From Gari tellinella (lineage: Eukaryota > Mollusca > Bivalvia > Cardiida > Psammobiidae): a DNA stretch of 64,000 bases. Below, in pieces: positions 10,629-21,917 of this stretch (its first letter is position 1; the number at the start of each line of letters is the position of its first letter). Location: NCBI GenBank assembly GCA_922989275.2, contig OV277861.1, positions 38,504,623 through 38,568,622 of the forward strand, written 5' to 3'. The notes below the pieces were generated by a model. That model was not told the DNA's origin, did not search any database, and worked only from the letters and a program-made list of their open reading frames with translations. The translations under genes were made by a program, and so were the position numbers.

Positions 10629-11207
10629 TAGCAGTGTTTTTCTGAGTTCAATGTTAGTTCAAGTACACATGTACCTTTGACAGAAGAACATATTAATTGC
10701 CAACGAACTTGCCACAATGAAATAAAACTTCTTAGTATGTGATGTGAAGGAGAATCGAATGATGGTATGATAGAACATAGGAAACACGAAATTGGCAGTA
10801 ACTACATCCGTTTGCTACAATTATTGCATTACGTTCTGGTCTAATTGTGGCATGAAGCTTATGGAAAATAACTTAAAGTAACTGTAACCACCCCTGTTGG
10901 CAAACTTAAATCGCAATAGTTGTAGTTCTTAATCTAAATCTGTGTACTTTGCGAGTTTTAAAATAATTTTTTACTGCTCCAAAACCTAAAGCATGTGCTC
11001 AAAAGCCACACAACATAAAACCTACCGGCATTCCTCTAGGCAGACTTTGCTAAATACAATTTACGAGACAAATATATGTAAGGTTTCGTGCAAAACTCTT
11101 GTCTTAAAATGTACATAAAAGTGTAACGAAATCCTGTTGACTACTAGTGTATTATGAATAAGGTTTGTTGCTTCGAGCAAGTTATAATGTAAATTATACA
11201 ACTTTAA
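10629..11207. other. no gene seen
   Basis: AT-rich sequence with no recognisable element or gene. Confidence 0.5.
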
Positions 11208-11211
11208 TTAA

Positions 11212-11454
11212 CTCATTGAACCCTAGTGCCACATATATGCGTCATTTACAAACAGTGTACATATAAAAATACTCATGTCCTATGCAAACAGTGCATACCC
11301 AGATCAGAGGGCTCCTAAAGGAGCCCTCTGATCAGGGTCGGCACTGTTTGTAATTTTGCAATAAATTGCAACAAACAACCCTAAATAGTGATAAATGGAC
11401 TGGACGTATTTGGAAACAGAACATTGTTTATTTAAATATCTAGGGGACATTGAG
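11212..11454. mobile_element. family H TTAA-flanked MITE, reference copy
   Basis: TTAA at 11208-11211 and 11455-11458. Ends are CTCATTGAACCCTAG and CTAGGGGACATTGAG. The central hairpin is CAAACAGTGCATACCCAG with ATCAGAGGGCTCC and AAAGGAGCCCTCTGATC. The base CAAACAG and the GATCAGA block match families A, B and C, but the apex GGGCTCC is specific to H. Confidence 0.82.
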
Positions 11455-11856
11455 TTAAATGCTTTTATTTCAGAGGCAATGTGACCTTACATTGTACCAG
11501 TGTACAGTCAAGAAAACGCGTTGTTTACCCACTATACGCGTGTACGCTTTCCATTACAGATGGTTTCGAGCCAAATCAGAAGCTGTGTAACACGGTGCCT
11601 GATCGGACATTTAACAAGTTGCCGCACAGTTTTAAATGACTTGTAAGATAAATATAAGAGCTAAGAGAGGTCGACCGCAATACAAATTTGTATCAAATGA
11701 TGGTTTATGATCTCGCTCAAAATTATTCGCAATAGAATGCATGTTTCAAACACGAACGCGATTTTAAGGGATACTCTTCTTTTACAATGATAAAGGTGTA
11801 CATGTATTAAAAGACACTATAATGTATATGCTGTGTTTATTTTGCATATACATGTA
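11455..11856. other. no gene; eroded element remnants
   Basis: Around 11520-11620 a family A-like remnant can be read (ACCCACTATACGCGTGTACG, TTTCGAGCCAAATCAGAAGC). Nothing codes for a supported protein. Confidence 0.45.
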
Positions 11857-12073
11857 CAGTGGACATGTTATTCTTTCCCAATAGATGCATTTACTTTAAA
11901 ATTATTACTTCTATTGCGAAGCGAACAGTTTGGAGCCTGATCAGACGCCGGGTGACCAAACGTCTGACCAGGCTCCAAACTGTTTGCCACTCAGATTAAA
12001 ATGAATGGTCAACATTGCCAACACATTTTAATGTTATGCATGTAAACCAGTAAGAAAAACGTCTTCTCCACTG
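11857..12073 (-). mobile_element. family A MITE, copy 3
   Basis: TIR CAGTGGACATG and TCTCCACTG with a left TA flank. The hairpin is AACAGTTTGGAGCCTGATC with ACGCCGGG. The right arm has several changes at the tip (GTGACCAAACGTCTG). Confidence 0.8.
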
Positions 12074-12136
12074 TTTCTGTTTCGCAGATGTATTCAATAA
12101 CCATACAGTCGTATTGTACAATGTGCGCCTCGAGGG

Positions 12137-12415
12137 TGCCTCCGTGGCCTAGTGGTATAGTCATTGTGACTTACATCAATGAGCTCCTCACTGTTGTGAG
12201 TTCGAATCCAAATACGGTCATTCAGATTTTTCATGTGGGAAAGCCTTACAGTTGGCTTGCGGAAGGTCGGTGGTTCTACCCAGCTGCGATTTGTGTCTGA
12301 AACAGTGCATAAAGGGCTTCTAGTGTCTCCCTCCACCTGTGATAAGCTGGACGTCGCGATGTGACTAAAATAGTGTCAAAAGCGACGTAAAATCAAAACA
12401 AATCAAATCAAACCA
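12137..12415 (+). mobile_element. tRNA-derived SINE, full-length
   Basis: It opens with a tRNA-like head: A box TGGCCTAGTGG and B box GTTCGAATCC (12200-12210). A conserved body follows (TGTGGGAAAGCC, GGCTTGCGGAAGGTCGGTGG, TTCTACCCAG), then CTCCCTCCACCTGTGATAAG and a tail of AAATCAAATCAAACC type. This is the general build of the deuterostome/mollusc MetaSINE-like and V-SINE-like elements described in bivalves. The superfamily name is my recollection and was not checked. A short open frame across it is not a gene. Confidence 0.8.
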
Positions 12416-12832
12416 TATGCGTCTCACTGTAATTTTTGTGAACAACCAGCTAACACTGAAAGATAAGAAACGGTTGCAACGAAAATAAATACTGTAAGAT
12501 TAAGGTAGCATGTCCTTAATGAGATCGGACCAATACCGGTCAATATTGATACGCTACACAGAGCGATAGGCTATTACGTTAGCCTTTTCGAAACACAACG
12601 GAGCATATTTCGGTTTGGACCGTCAGTTGATGACATTGGCCGATCGATCTTGGTCTATCGATAGTGACCGATATGGGTACGATCTCAACAAGGGCGGTAT
12701 GCGTTAAAGTGAGGCAGACTTTGTCAGCAAAATGTGCTACAGTTCTCCATCTCTATAACGACACCCGATGGGAGACACAAATTAGGTGTGTTGTTCTGAG
12801 GGAGTCGTTATAGGGAGGGGAATTGAGATCTA
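12416..12832. repeat. non-genic, ending in a family C terminal fragment
   Basis: 12735-12832 is the family C left end: CTACAGTTCTCCATCTCTAT then AACGACACCCGATGGGAGAC and GGAGTCGTTATAGGGAGG. It stops before the hairpin. The rest holds nothing I can name. Confidence 0.55.
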
Positions 12833-12935
12833 TAGAGGAATTATTTAGATCTAAGTTTATAATTTATCTTTCGACGTTTCGCCGTTAGTCTTTTACAAGG
12901 AATTCATATTTAATGACCTTTTTTTGTATTGATAT

Positions 12936-13036
12936 GAAACATATATTACGAGAATGGGTTGTATTCTGGTTAAAAAACGAGTCCGCAGGACGAGATTTTT
13001 AACCAGATTACAACCCATTCGAGTGATGTATTTTTC
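12936..13036. repeat. palindrome with CG-rich tip
   Basis: Arms GAATGGGTTGTATTCTGG and CCAGATTACAACCCATTC. The tip is ACGAGTCCGCAGGACGAG. The arms are unique in the window. Confidence 0.85.
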
Positions 13037-13069
13037 ATAACCATCCGGAGGGATGGATTATTCTATTTA

Positions 13070-13275
13070 TAATAAGAACCTCTCTATTACGATCACTAAA
13101 AAGAAGGCTATGTGTCTGTATAAAAGACAGTTGACAGCTTAAAGCTATGTGAAAGTGAAACAGAAAGCTCCTCTAGGAGCTTTCTGTTTCACTTTCACAT
13201 TGCTTTAAGCAGTCACCTGTCTTAAACGACTTATATTTTACACAATTTAGTGGTCGTAATAGAGAGGTTCTACTG
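13070..13275. mobile_element. family E pogo-like MITE, reference copy
   Basis: Ends AACCTCTCTATTACGATCAC and GTCGTAATAGAGAGGTTC followed by TACTG and TA. The central hairpin is CAGCTTAAAGCTATGTGAAAG with CAGAAAGCTCC at the tip. The right end reads as CAGTARAACCTCTCTATTAC on the other strand, which is the general form of pogo/Tigger termini. Confidence 0.8.
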
Positions 13276-13315
13276 TATATATTTTAATGACGTTTTTTAC
13301 AGAGAAAACACACTA

Positions 13316-13440
13316 AATTAATTGTTTACGCTCGACGTCACCAAAAATATAATGACGTTACGTCACAAAAATGATATCGTCTCTCCAAAATTGATATCAT
13401 CACTAGTGATGATATCAACTGTGACGCATATGGAATTTAT
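13316..13440. repeat. short palindrome cluster with GATATC and ACGTCA motifs
   Basis: The sequence TGATATCATCACTAGTGATG continued by ATATCA is an exact palindrome centred near 13411. Around it are several ATGACGTTACGTCA-like and TGATATC repeats. No element ends were found. Confidence 0.65.
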
Positions 13441-13519
13441 CTGAGAAATCTCTATAAATCATCGATAGGTATATAATAATTCGTTATATCGTATCTCGTT
13501 TAAGGCAATGTCCACTGTA

Positions 13520-13883
13520 CAGCGCCCCTCAACTACAACGACAACCTAATGGGAGACAAACATTGTGTCGTTGTTCGAAGGGAGTCGTTATAGGGAGGGA
13601 AATTGGCATACATTTGCAAACAGCTTGTACCCAGATCAGACGCCGCGTAACGCGGCGCCTGATCTGGATTCAAGCTGTTTGTCTCTCGTCATTAAGTTTT
13701 TTTTCTGTCAAAGTGCCCCATAATTATGTAACTTTGAGAAAAACATTAGACGGCAACTTTAAGCAGACGATATTGCAGCAGTAAAAGCGTAAAGACATAC
13801 TTTTCTTGTTTAACGAGCTCCGGCAAAAGTCGTTGTAAGGAGGGGGTCATTGTTGAAAGGGTCGTTGTAGGGAGGGACCACTG
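13520..13883. mobile_element. family C MITE, copy 4
   Basis: Ends CAGCGCCCCTCAACTACAAC and GTTGTAGGGAGGGACCACTG, with TA on both sides. The hairpin is CAAACAGCTTGTACCCAG with GACGCCGCGTAACGCGGCG. The right side has GCAGACGATATTGCAGCAG and GTCGTTGTAAGGAGGG repeats. Confidence 0.85.
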
Positions 13884-14534
13884 TATGTTTATTTGTTTTT
13901 TTGTTAAAAAGTATCAATAGAATGCCAAATAGTCTGGATCCAAATAAAATGCCGAATACCTCGATAAACTGTTTGAATATGTATTAAACATTATTCCGTA
14001 GCGAGGTGTTATCTTAAACCCCGTTTTTGAGTTAAACGAGATTGTAAAGAAACACTCAACCGGAACAATTACATTAGTGACAGAAATTCGATTTGGTTTA
14101 ATCATTGCAGAGTTGATTGATTGATTGCTTTGTTTAATACCGCTAGCAAACACCAGATAATCTACTTTACAAGTGGTGAATATGCTAAATGAACAACATA
14201 TTACAATTTTATATAGGGAAATATGCAAAGCGTGAAATAAGTTGTGTAGATTGCACGTCTTTTCACTATGTACATGTATACAAGATTGTACAGAACCGAA
14301 CAAGTTTCCAATTTATAGGAAACTAAACTCCAACGCATTCAATTTCACTGCAAACGGCGCCAAAAGGCTATTTTAAAACAGGGTCCTGATCAGACGCCGT
14401 GTTACATGTTTGACAATCGTATCTACATTTCTTCAGTCAAAACAACTCCACATCTGACTATTGAAATATTGTAGACGACACTATTAATGTAGACGACATT
14501 ATCAATTTAGATGATATTTATTGCGGTTAGAGAG
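13884..14534. other. no gene seen
   Basis: A 129-codon open frame on the minus strand (13914-14303) has no family features. 14380-14420 holds half a family hairpin (GTCCTGATCAGACGCCGTG). Nothing else is recognisable. Confidence 0.45.
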
Positions 14535-14538
14535 TTAA

Positions 14539-14758
14539 CCCATTTAAGCCCACGATCCCATATATGGGATATGGTCAAACAGAGTAGACGCTGATCAGAC
14601 GCCGCATTATGCGGCGTCTGATCAGAGTCTACACTGTTTACTGATAGGAATTTCAATATAAAACAAAATGAAAATGATTTTTTTACCAGGCATCCCTTTG
14701 ATAAAAAATGGATTAATCCAATATATAAACATGGAAGAATCCACTGGGTATAAATGGG
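14539..14758. mobile_element. family B MITE, copy 3 (reference)
   Basis: Perfect TTAA at 14535-14538 and 14759-14762. Ends CCCATTTAAGCCCACG and TATAAATGGG. The hairpin is AGAGTAGACGCTGATCAGAC with GCCGCATTATGCGGC. It is in the opposite orientation to copy 4 at 15006. Confidence 0.9.
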
Positions 14759-15005
14759 TTAATGAAGACGATAAAACTTGGCATTAGATGTGGAAATGTG
14801 GAAATAAGCGTTCTTCTAAAAATGTTGGCAATTTATAAAAAAAAAAAAACAACAACAACCTGGCAAACATTTTGGAGTATGATCTGATGGCGCATGATCT
14901 GTCTCAAAGCTGTTTGTAATATTATTTAACTTACATGAGTGTATTAGTAAAGAATAACGTAATTCCCAACATAGTGGGAACATAGTTACAAAACCGGTAG
15001 TTTAA

Positions 15006-15226
15006 CCCATTTACGCCCAGTGGATTCTTCCATGTTTATATATTAGATTAGTCCATGATTTAACAAAGGGATGCCTGGTCAAACTTTTCATTTCCATGTT
15101 GCTTTATATTGAAATTCCTATCAGCAAACAGTGGAGACTCTGATAAGACGCAGCATAATGCGGCGTCTGATCAGAGTCTACACTGTTTGCTCATGTCCCA
15201 TATATGGGATCGTGGGTACAAATGGG
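15006..15226. mobile_element. family B MITE, copy 4
   Basis: TTAA at 15002-15005 and 15227-15230. Ends CCCATTTACGCCCAGTGG and ACAAATGGG. The hairpin CAAACAGTGGAGACTCTG is intact apart from single changes. Confidence 0.88.
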
Positions 15227-15283
15227 TTAAAACGCTGGTGTACATGTATAAATCAATAGCTGTCAACAAAGGTGTTACCAGGG

Positions 15284-15509
15284 TTAACCCTTTCATGATA
15301 ACATTTACCCTGATATATTTACCCTTCACCGCCATATTGTCGTCTGCTTCAATATTGCTGTCTGCAATGTCGTTTCAAAGTCAGATGTAAGGCAGTAAAA
15401 CTGACATAGGTTCAAACCAAGTGGCAAACAGCTTTGATCCTGTTCAATGCCGCGTTACGCGGCGTCTGATCGGAATCAAAACTGTTTGCAAATGTGGTTA
15501 ATGCCGTCA
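15284..15509. mobile_element. family G TTAA-type MITE
   Basis: Left part reads TTAACCCTTTCATGATAAC then ACCGCCATATTGTCGTCTGC. The hairpin is GCAAACAGCTTTGATCCTG with TTCAATGCCGCGTTACGCGG. It ends near GGTTAATGCC. It abuts a family D element that begins at 15514. Confidence 0.7.
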
Positions 15510-15513
15510 TTAA

Positions 15514-15754
15514 CCCGTTACCTGATAGCCTATTTTTCGTTTTGATAGGTGACTACTTAAAGCAGGTTGCAAGTAAAGCAGAATGCACCTTAGGGCGCAT
15601 TCTGCTTTACTTTCAGCCTGCTTTAAGCTATAGTGTGCTAGAATATGGAAATAATTCTCTATAATATATAGTCATGACTGATTAAATTGGAACTATTTTC
15701 TTCAGCGGAGTAATAAATCATATTCGCTAAAAGGCGCTTCTATTGGGGAAAGGG
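15514..15754. mobile_element. family D MITE, intact copy
   Basis: TTAA at 15510-15513 and 15755-15758. Ends CCCGTTACCTGATAGCC and GGGGAAAGGG. The hairpin is CTTAAAGCAGGTTGCAAG with GAATGCACCTTAGGGCGCATT. The tail GGAACTATTTTCTTCAGCGG is kept. Confidence 0.87.
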
Positions 15755-16198
15755 TTAAGAGTTAAAGGTTTGAATACGCAAACTTTTAGAACATGAAGCA
15801 TGGTTCATGTTTTCTAGTTCAAACGCAAATATAGTCTTATATGCCTCTTGTGATTTCAATGTAGTAAGTACGTTTAATGGTTACCTGTCATCAAATAATG
15901 GTGCCCTGTCTGTGACAAAATCTTCAACAGGGTTTAAAGCTTGTAATTATACCAGAATTCGTCATCAGATATGCCTTGTTAAGAATTCTAACACATTTCG
16001 GGCACGCCGCTATATAAACAAAGAAGGGACGTATCTGTTTTTGCATTCTCAATAAAACACTTACGCGCCCCAACATCTGAACGTGGCGTCATATGGCTAC
16101 GAAAATGCGTACGCCAAAAAAGGTAGCGCCGTTGCTTCGGTGCAAATTGTGGTTAAATTATATGTTAGAATCGAAATAATGAATTAATACTAGCGTTG
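15755..16198. other. no gene seen
   Basis: An 82-codon open frame (15807-16055) has no recognisable motif and no splice or family support. No element ends were seen. Confidence 0.45.
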
Positions 16199-16199
16199 T

Positions 16200-16316
16200 A
16201 TCGTGCTATAAAACACGGGTAGTCGTTGAGATACTGGTAATTAAGTCACCCGGCCTTCGGCCTCGTGATTTAATTACTAAGCATCTCAACTCCTACCAAT
16301 GGTTTATTGCCACGAT
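16200..16316. repeat. palindrome with CG-rich tip
   Basis: Outer arms ATCGTG and CACGAT; inner arms GTTGAGATACTGGTAATTAA and TTAATTACTAAGCATCTCAA. The tip is CCCGGCCTTCGGCCTCG. The arms are unique in the window. Confidence 0.82.
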
Positions 16317-16378
16317 AAAACACTGGTATGAATTTATCATTTCATAACTTAAAAATGTGTATTGGATATCACTATTTA

Positions 16379-16624
16379 CAGTGGAGAATGTGTTATTCTT
16401 TCCCAATAAACGCGTTTACGCTAAAACTATTATTTGCAGTGCAAACAGTTTGGAACCAGATCAGACGCCGGGTAACCCGGCGTCTGATCAGGCTCCAAAC
16501 TGTTTTCCACCAAGATAAACAAGAATTATCAGAATTGTCCAAAAGTTGTTCTTTTCTACGTTTTAGTGCTTTGCGTTTGCGTACGTTTGCGTTTAAACGG
16601 GAAAGAATAACAGATTATCCACTG
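16379..16624 (-). mobile_element. family A MITE, copy 4
   Basis: TIR CAGTGGAGAATGTG and TATCCACTG, with TA on both sides. The hairpin CAAACAGTTTGGAACCAG with ATCAGACGCCGGG is nearly perfect. Confidence 0.88.
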
Positions 16625-17045
16625 TACTAAGAATCCTTAATTCTCCTAAATTTAATGATATTGAAGAAAATAATTAAATGGATGTGTCAACATTTCTCAC
16701 ATTCTTGTCATAATTTATAAAAGAAAAATAAACCATATCTTTCTTCAAAAGTTGCGTAATAGCACATACAATATTTTAGAAGACATTGGGAGATTAAGCA
16801 TGCGATCATTTATTGCAAATGGCCAAAAAAGCTATTGACTTCAGCAATTCCCAATAGTTCGTCTGTCTGCAATTGCTTTAGAATTTACCATCAGAGAGTA
16901 AACACGTGTTTTACGTTGAGCTTAGCGGCGTCTCATAATTATTACACTACTTGTTTCCCGAAGTTATTACAGCTTCGTGGATTGCATGCTAAACGCACAT
17001 AACCAACAACAGACTTTTAACGGTTTACCGATTAATGCAATGGCT

Positions 17046-17281
17046 ACATTTGGGAAGACGTCGATCTTCCCAATACAAGCGTCTATGCTTAAACTATTAT
17101 CTATTGCAAACAGTTTAGAACCAGGTCAGACGCCAGTAATCCGGCGTCTGATCAGGCCCCAAACTGGTTGCTATCTATATGGAAATAACTGATCAGAATT
17201 ACAGAACCTTGTCATTTATCATATTTTATTGCATTGCGGATCCTTCTGTTTAAACGAGAAGGCATAACGGTTTCTCTATTG
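17046..17281 (-). mobile_element. family A MITE, diverged copy
   Basis: Begins TACATTTGGGAAGACG and ends GGTTTCTCTATTGTA. The hairpin GCAAACAGTTTAGAACCAG is kept but its tip (CGCCAGTAATCCGGCG) has changed. Confidence 0.65.
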
Positions 17282-18072
17282 TAAATCCCCTCGGGACTTT
17301 AAAATCATATTCGTGTTTTCTATTTTATCCGAACAGTTATTTAAAAATGTTATATTAATATATTTGAACGTCAAATTATTACCTGATTCAACTAGTTAGC
17401 CGCTTCATTCGTATGCTTGGAAATTGTTGTCTGCAATATAATCAAAGTTAGAATATAACAGTTTGGTCGGACAAATGTAGACATATAAAGATCAAGCATT
17501 TTGGTTCCTGATCGGACTCCGTGTAACGTGTTACTCGACATTACATATGGCTCCAAACTGTTCAATAAGCATGTGAACTCCGATTTGCCAGTAAAGTTGT
17601 TCAGTAGTGTTCCATAAACATTTCCAATATATTTTAAACAATATGATGTAATTAACATAAACCGCTGCATTTGTTACAAGGTAAAGCCGACTTATATTGA
17701 AAAACATAAACACCTTATCGCAGCAAAGCATGCGGGCCTATTAAAATGTTGAGAAAGAAAATTGCGTGTTTCGTTCAATTTTAACTACCGACAACAATAA
17801 CACATGTATTAGAATAATATTCGATGAATTATTTTCCGGCGCTTCTCAAGGGAAACCAATATAAATTGATACAGCGAATATTTGCTTTAATTTTGAAATA
17901 TTAGAACCATTGATATGTGTTAGAACCATTGCAGTCGTGGTTGCTAGTTTTCAGGCTAGCTTCAATGTCTGACAACTATATAACTGTGGTATTACATGTA
18001 CCATGTGTAATAACAAAAACCTTTATTTCAGTGAAAACAGTAAGGATTTAAATGTGAAAACTTAGCATATAC
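17282..18072. other. no gene; weak repeat remnants
   Basis: 17400-17560 holds a worn hairpin-like stretch (GGTTCCTGATCGGACTCCG) of the A/G type. The rest is AT-rich and unassigned. Confidence 0.45.
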
Positions 18073-18510
18073 AATATTGAAGACGTTAATCCTCTCCAAT
18101 AAACGCATTTATGCTTAACCCATTTTATGCGGGATACACTTTTAGGTGACCTATAGGCAAACAGTTTTGATCTCAGATCAGCCCCCACATTGTGGGACCT
18201 GATCGGAGATCAAAACTGTTTGCAACTAAGTCAACATTCTATCAGAAACTGTAAAATCGTTTGCAATTTTTATAGTTATACCCGCTACAGACGACCTTTT
18301 AAAATGGCCGCCAAATACTACCCAGCATACAATGGGTGAAACAAATATATCCATTGCAAGCAGTTTGGAACTACGTCATATGACGGGTAAAGTCTAAACA
18401 GACTGGTTGCTTTTCAGATTAAAACAAAAGTCAGTATGTGTTACATTTCTATGTTGTTTTTTTGCTTTGCGTTTCCATCCCGTTTGCTTTTAAACGGGAA
18501 GGAATAATTC
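18073..18510 (-). mobile_element. family A copy interrupted by element J
   Basis: Family A left sequence (CTCCAATAAACGCATTTATG) stops at CTTAA, and family A resumes at 18340 with TATATCCATTGCAAGCAG. It ends with GTTTGCTTTTAAACGGGAAG. The interruption is a separate TTAA element (18122-18334), so J inserted after A. Confidence 0.65.
18122..18334. mobile_element. element J, TTAA-type MITE nested in family A
   Basis: Left TTAA then CCCATTTTATGCGGG; right GCATACAATGGG followed by an altered TGAA. The centre is CAAACAGTTTTGATCTCAG with ATCAGCCCCCACATTGTGGG. It shares the CAAACAG base and GATCAG block with the other families but has its own apex and its own ends. Confidence 0.68.
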
Positions 18511-18654
18511 ATTCGTACAACCTATCATAGGAGACAAACAAGTGATGGTGAATATGTATAATCATTATCTATTTTGGCGTGTTGCTTAATGCAGGCAAAA
18601 CATAATAAAACAAATGCTCATAGCAGTTATTTGTGCATTCCCTTAGTGCTCACT

Positions 18655-19075
18655 CTCTACAACGACCCTCCCAACAACGACTCCCTCCTTACAACGACCA
18701 TTGCCGCAGTTCCTTAAACGGGACAATGATGTCTAACAGTTTGACTGCTGCAATATCGTCTGCGTAAATGTCGTCTGCTTAATTTCCTCAAAGTTACATG
18801 ATTATAACTGGAGATTTTGATAGAATAAATATAATGACGAGTGACAAACAGCTTAAATCCAAATCAGAAGCCGCGTTAAGCGGCGTCTGATCTGGATTGA
18901 AGCTGTTTGCAAATGTAATCCAAATCCTAATTTTCCCTCCCTATAACGACTCGCTCATAGGAATTTCAGAATAAAACAAAACGAAAATGGATAGTTTGAC
19001 CAGACACCCATTAGAGTAAATAATGGACTATCCATAAATTAAAGCAAAGAAGAATTCACTAGGCGCAAACATTGA
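18655..19075. mobile_element. chimera of a family C copy and the right half of family B
   Basis: 18655-18957 is family C in its left-to-hairpin order: TCTCTACAACGACCCTCCCA, ACAAACAGCTTAAATCCA and CCCTCCCTATAACGACTCGC. At 18958 it switches without a gap to family B right-half sequence (TCATAGGAATTTCAGAATAA, GACCAGACACCCATT, GAATTCACTAGGCGCAAA). Neither element has its proper right end, so the two were joined by deletion or template switching. Confidence 0.7.
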
Positions 19076-20043
19076 AGGCAATCGACGGAGGAATTGATCA
19101 ACCGGACTTGTACAACTCTGTAGCGTGCAATTAGTCTTTGTTTGAACGTCAACTGCATAAAGACCTCCTATTTCAATGTTTTCTGCATGACCGTAGTTTG
19201 ACTTCATATATGAAATGGAGGCACAATGAAAAACACAGCTTGACTATTAATGATTCTAATTCTTACTAGTCATCTAAGCATAATCAATCAAAATAGTTTA
19301 CGACCTTTGCCTGAACTGTTTTAAGTAGTAGATAACGTTACACACATTATACTATAACTGATACAGCTGAGTATTTGGTGTTGGTTTTTTTTGTTTTTTT
19401 TTTTGTTATTTGTTGTGTTTTTTTGTGTTTGTTTAGTGGTAGGTTGGGGGAGAGGGGCAAACTGTAGATCGCGTTTTAAACATAAATTTGGACAGTATTC
19501 TGCCTTAAAGTTCCAACGCATAACACATGTACTACAGATTGTATAAGTTAAAGCAGACGACAGATTGTAAAGCACCGATTAATCTGATATCATCTGTTTT
19601 AGTCGGGTTATTGCATCATAATGGCAGTGAAGTGAGTAAACGTAAAATATATCAACATCTAATCAGCATCGAAACTAGTCGACACTATAGGTCGTTTGTT
19701 TTCACATGGAAGAGAGTACATTGTAGTTCGATGAGGACCTTTGCATTTCAATGTTTTGGTGGTTTACAACTGAGATATGGCTGCGCGCATAAATTGAATT
19801 TCTCCATGTTGAAAGTATCGAAAACGAACGATCTATCACTACTAAAATTAAATGAAAATGCAGTTTATCTATGCAAAAGATTAGATAAGCCCAGCCAGGC
19901 GAAAAACACAATAGGCCAATAACACAAAAATAAATTGATTATGAAAACAAAATTAGATAATATATAGAGTGGCATGAACTGATATTTGCAAGGATTGTGG
20001 AACAAGTTAGAAAGCCGAGTAACTCCACATTGAAGTTTAATAT
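19076..20043. other. no gene; T-rich tract and family G-like remnant
   Basis: 19383-19440 is T-rich (TTTTTTTGTT repeats) followed by TTGGGGGAGAGGGG. 19540-19640 resembles reversed family G text (AAAGCAGACGAC...CATAATGGCAGTGAAG). A 131-codon open frame (19527-19922) crosses that remnant and is not supported as a gene. Confidence 0.45.
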
Positions 20044-20047
20044 TTAA

Positions 20048-20271
20048 CCCATTGACGCCCAGTTGAGTATTCCATTTTTATATATTGGATTAGTCCATTT
20101 TTTATATAAGGGGTTCCTAGTCAAAAATTTAATTTAAATTTTGTTTTATATTGGAATTCCTATCTGCAAACAGTGTAGACTCTGATCAGACGCCGCATAA
20201 TGCGGCGTCTGATCAGAGTCTACACTGTTTGCCTCCTATGTCCCATATATGAGATCGCGGGCACAAATGGG
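20048..20271. mobile_element. family B MITE, copy 5
   Basis: TTAA at 20044-20047 and 20272-20275. Ends CCCATTGACGCCCAGTTG and CACAAATGGG. The hairpin GCAAACAGTGTAGACTCTG with GACGCCGCATAATGCGGCG is perfect over most of its length. Confidence 0.9.
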
Positions 20272-21070
20272 TTAATGTTTTTGAAGTCAAAAGGTAAACT
20301 TAGTCATATGAACATATAAAACGGGCAACAACACGAACTCCTGAAAGGAAGATGTTGAATATGCAAGCGGTAATGAACAATTTCTTGTAGAAATGAAATG
20401 TATGCTATTGTTTATACATGTAATGCTTAACTTTACATTTTTGAAATACACACACAAAAATATTGCAAGCCAACCTTGGAAACGTTCGCCCAAATACTAA
20501 CAAGCTCTGTCAACAAATTGACGTTTCACTAGGACTTGAAGCTGTAGTGAACAATATTAATGCATGGTCCCAGATGTGTGACAAGGTGTCACTACTTATA
20601 ATGTTCATGCATATTATTCGTACACTTTGGAATTTAACCTGTTCTGATAAGAGTTTTTAACATTTTGGATACTAATAAGATGCCGCGTTTGTAAACATAC
20701 GTATTAACAGGTTCGGAGGTGAATGGGCTAATTATCTATGGCACAAATAATTTAGAAAGTAAGACATAACCCTTTCTGTTTCACCACGGTTTGGTTTCGT
20801 CTGATAACCATCATATCCCCCCCCCCCCGTTCGTTTCACGACATAATGACCAAAGAAATGTTGCTATGAGTGTCAAATAGCGCAATGTGTCTCTACCAAT
20901 AGTTTGCAGTATTCGAGTGAAGTCGGTTTGATGGTTAAGGAGATATCGAACACAGGCTGGCTGTCAAGTCACAAAGTGCCAGAGAACTCAAAATCCCACA
21001 ACCACTAATGTCCTTGTCACTGAGATGTTCCCTTGCCATCCCTGGCCTTAAAAAAACCTAAAATGTATCA
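20272..21070. other. no gene; includes a poly-C run
   Basis: A run of about 12 C lies at 20817-20828. No supported gene or element. Confidence 0.5.
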
Positions 21071-21071
21071 A

Positions 21072-21529
21072 CAGCGCTCCCTCTCTACAACGACACCAAA
21101 TGGGAGACAAGCACTGTGTGCGTTGTTCGGAGGGAGTCGTTTTAGAGAGGGAATTTGGTTTACATCTGCAAATAGTTTGATTCCAGATCAGACTTGTCTC
21201 TTTACAACGACACCCTACAGGAGACACATATTATGTGTGTTGATCGGAGGGAGCCGTTATAGGGAGGGAAAATTAAGACTTTGCTGACATTGGCAAACAG
21301 CTTGAATCCAGATCAGACGCCGCGTAACGCGTCACTCATCATTATATTCATTCCATCAAAATATCCACGTATATGTAACTTCAAGAAAAAACAGCAGAGT
21401 ATGGTTTTAAGCAGACGGTATTAAAGTAGTAAAAGCGTTAGAATAATTGTCTTGTTTCGGTAGCAGCGGTAAGGTTCGTTGTAAGGAGGGAGGCGTTGTT
21501 GGGAGGGTCGTTGTAGGGAGGGAGCGCTG
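21072..21529. mobile_element. family C MITE with internal end duplication and lost hairpin arm
   Basis: Ends CAGCGCTCCCTCTCTACAAC and GGGAGGGAGCGCTG. After the first hairpin arm (TTTGATTCCAGATCAGACT) the left-end sequence starts again at about 21206 (TCTCTTTACAACGACACCC). The second pass enters the hairpin (GACGCCGCGTAACGCG) and then skips its right arm to TCACTCATCATT. This is a dimer-like rearrangement. Confidence 0.75.
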
Positions 21530-21609
21530 TATTTGTTGTCTGCAACGTTATCTATGGTTGATAATTTTACAGTTTCTTTCATAAGATATAAAAATGAACA
21601 TGGTGTTAA

Positions 21610-21831
21610 TCCATTTATACCCAGTGGATTCTTCCATTCTTATATATTGGATTAACTAATTTTTTTATCTAAAGGGTGCCTGGTCTAAGTTTTAATTTTC
21701 GTTTCGTTTATATTGAAATTCCTATCAGCAAACAGTGTAGACTCTGATCAGACGGCGCATGATGCGGCGTCTCATCAGAATCTACGCTGCTTGCATATGT
21801 CCGTTTATATGGGATCGTGGGCACAAATGGG
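21610..21831. mobile_element. family B MITE, copy 6
   Basis: TTAA at 21606-21609 and 21832-21835. Ends TCCATTTATACCCAGTGG and ACAAATGGG. The hairpin CAGTGTAGACTCTGATCAG carries a few mismatches at GGCGCATGATGCGGCG. Confidence 0.85.
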
Positions 21832-21917
21832 TTAAACAGATGAGATGCCAAGTTACTGTATGCTCTAACAAATCAGACTGTAGCTTTTCCAGAAAATTGA
21901 AAGCCTATCTCCGTATG

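Noticed and set aside
12088..12300. 70-codon open frame
   Set aside because: It lies over the tRNA head and body of a SINE.
13316..13440. cAMP-response enhancer from ACGTCA motifs
   Set aside because: The motifs are part of a local palindrome and no gene start is nearby.
13914..14303. 129-codon open frame on the − strand
   Set aside because: No recognisable domain, no splice sites that extend it, and AT-rich codon use like its flanks.
19527..19922. 131-codon open frame on the + strand
   Set aside because: It crosses a worn family G-like stretch, has no domain or splice context, and its composition matches the surrounding non-coding DNA.
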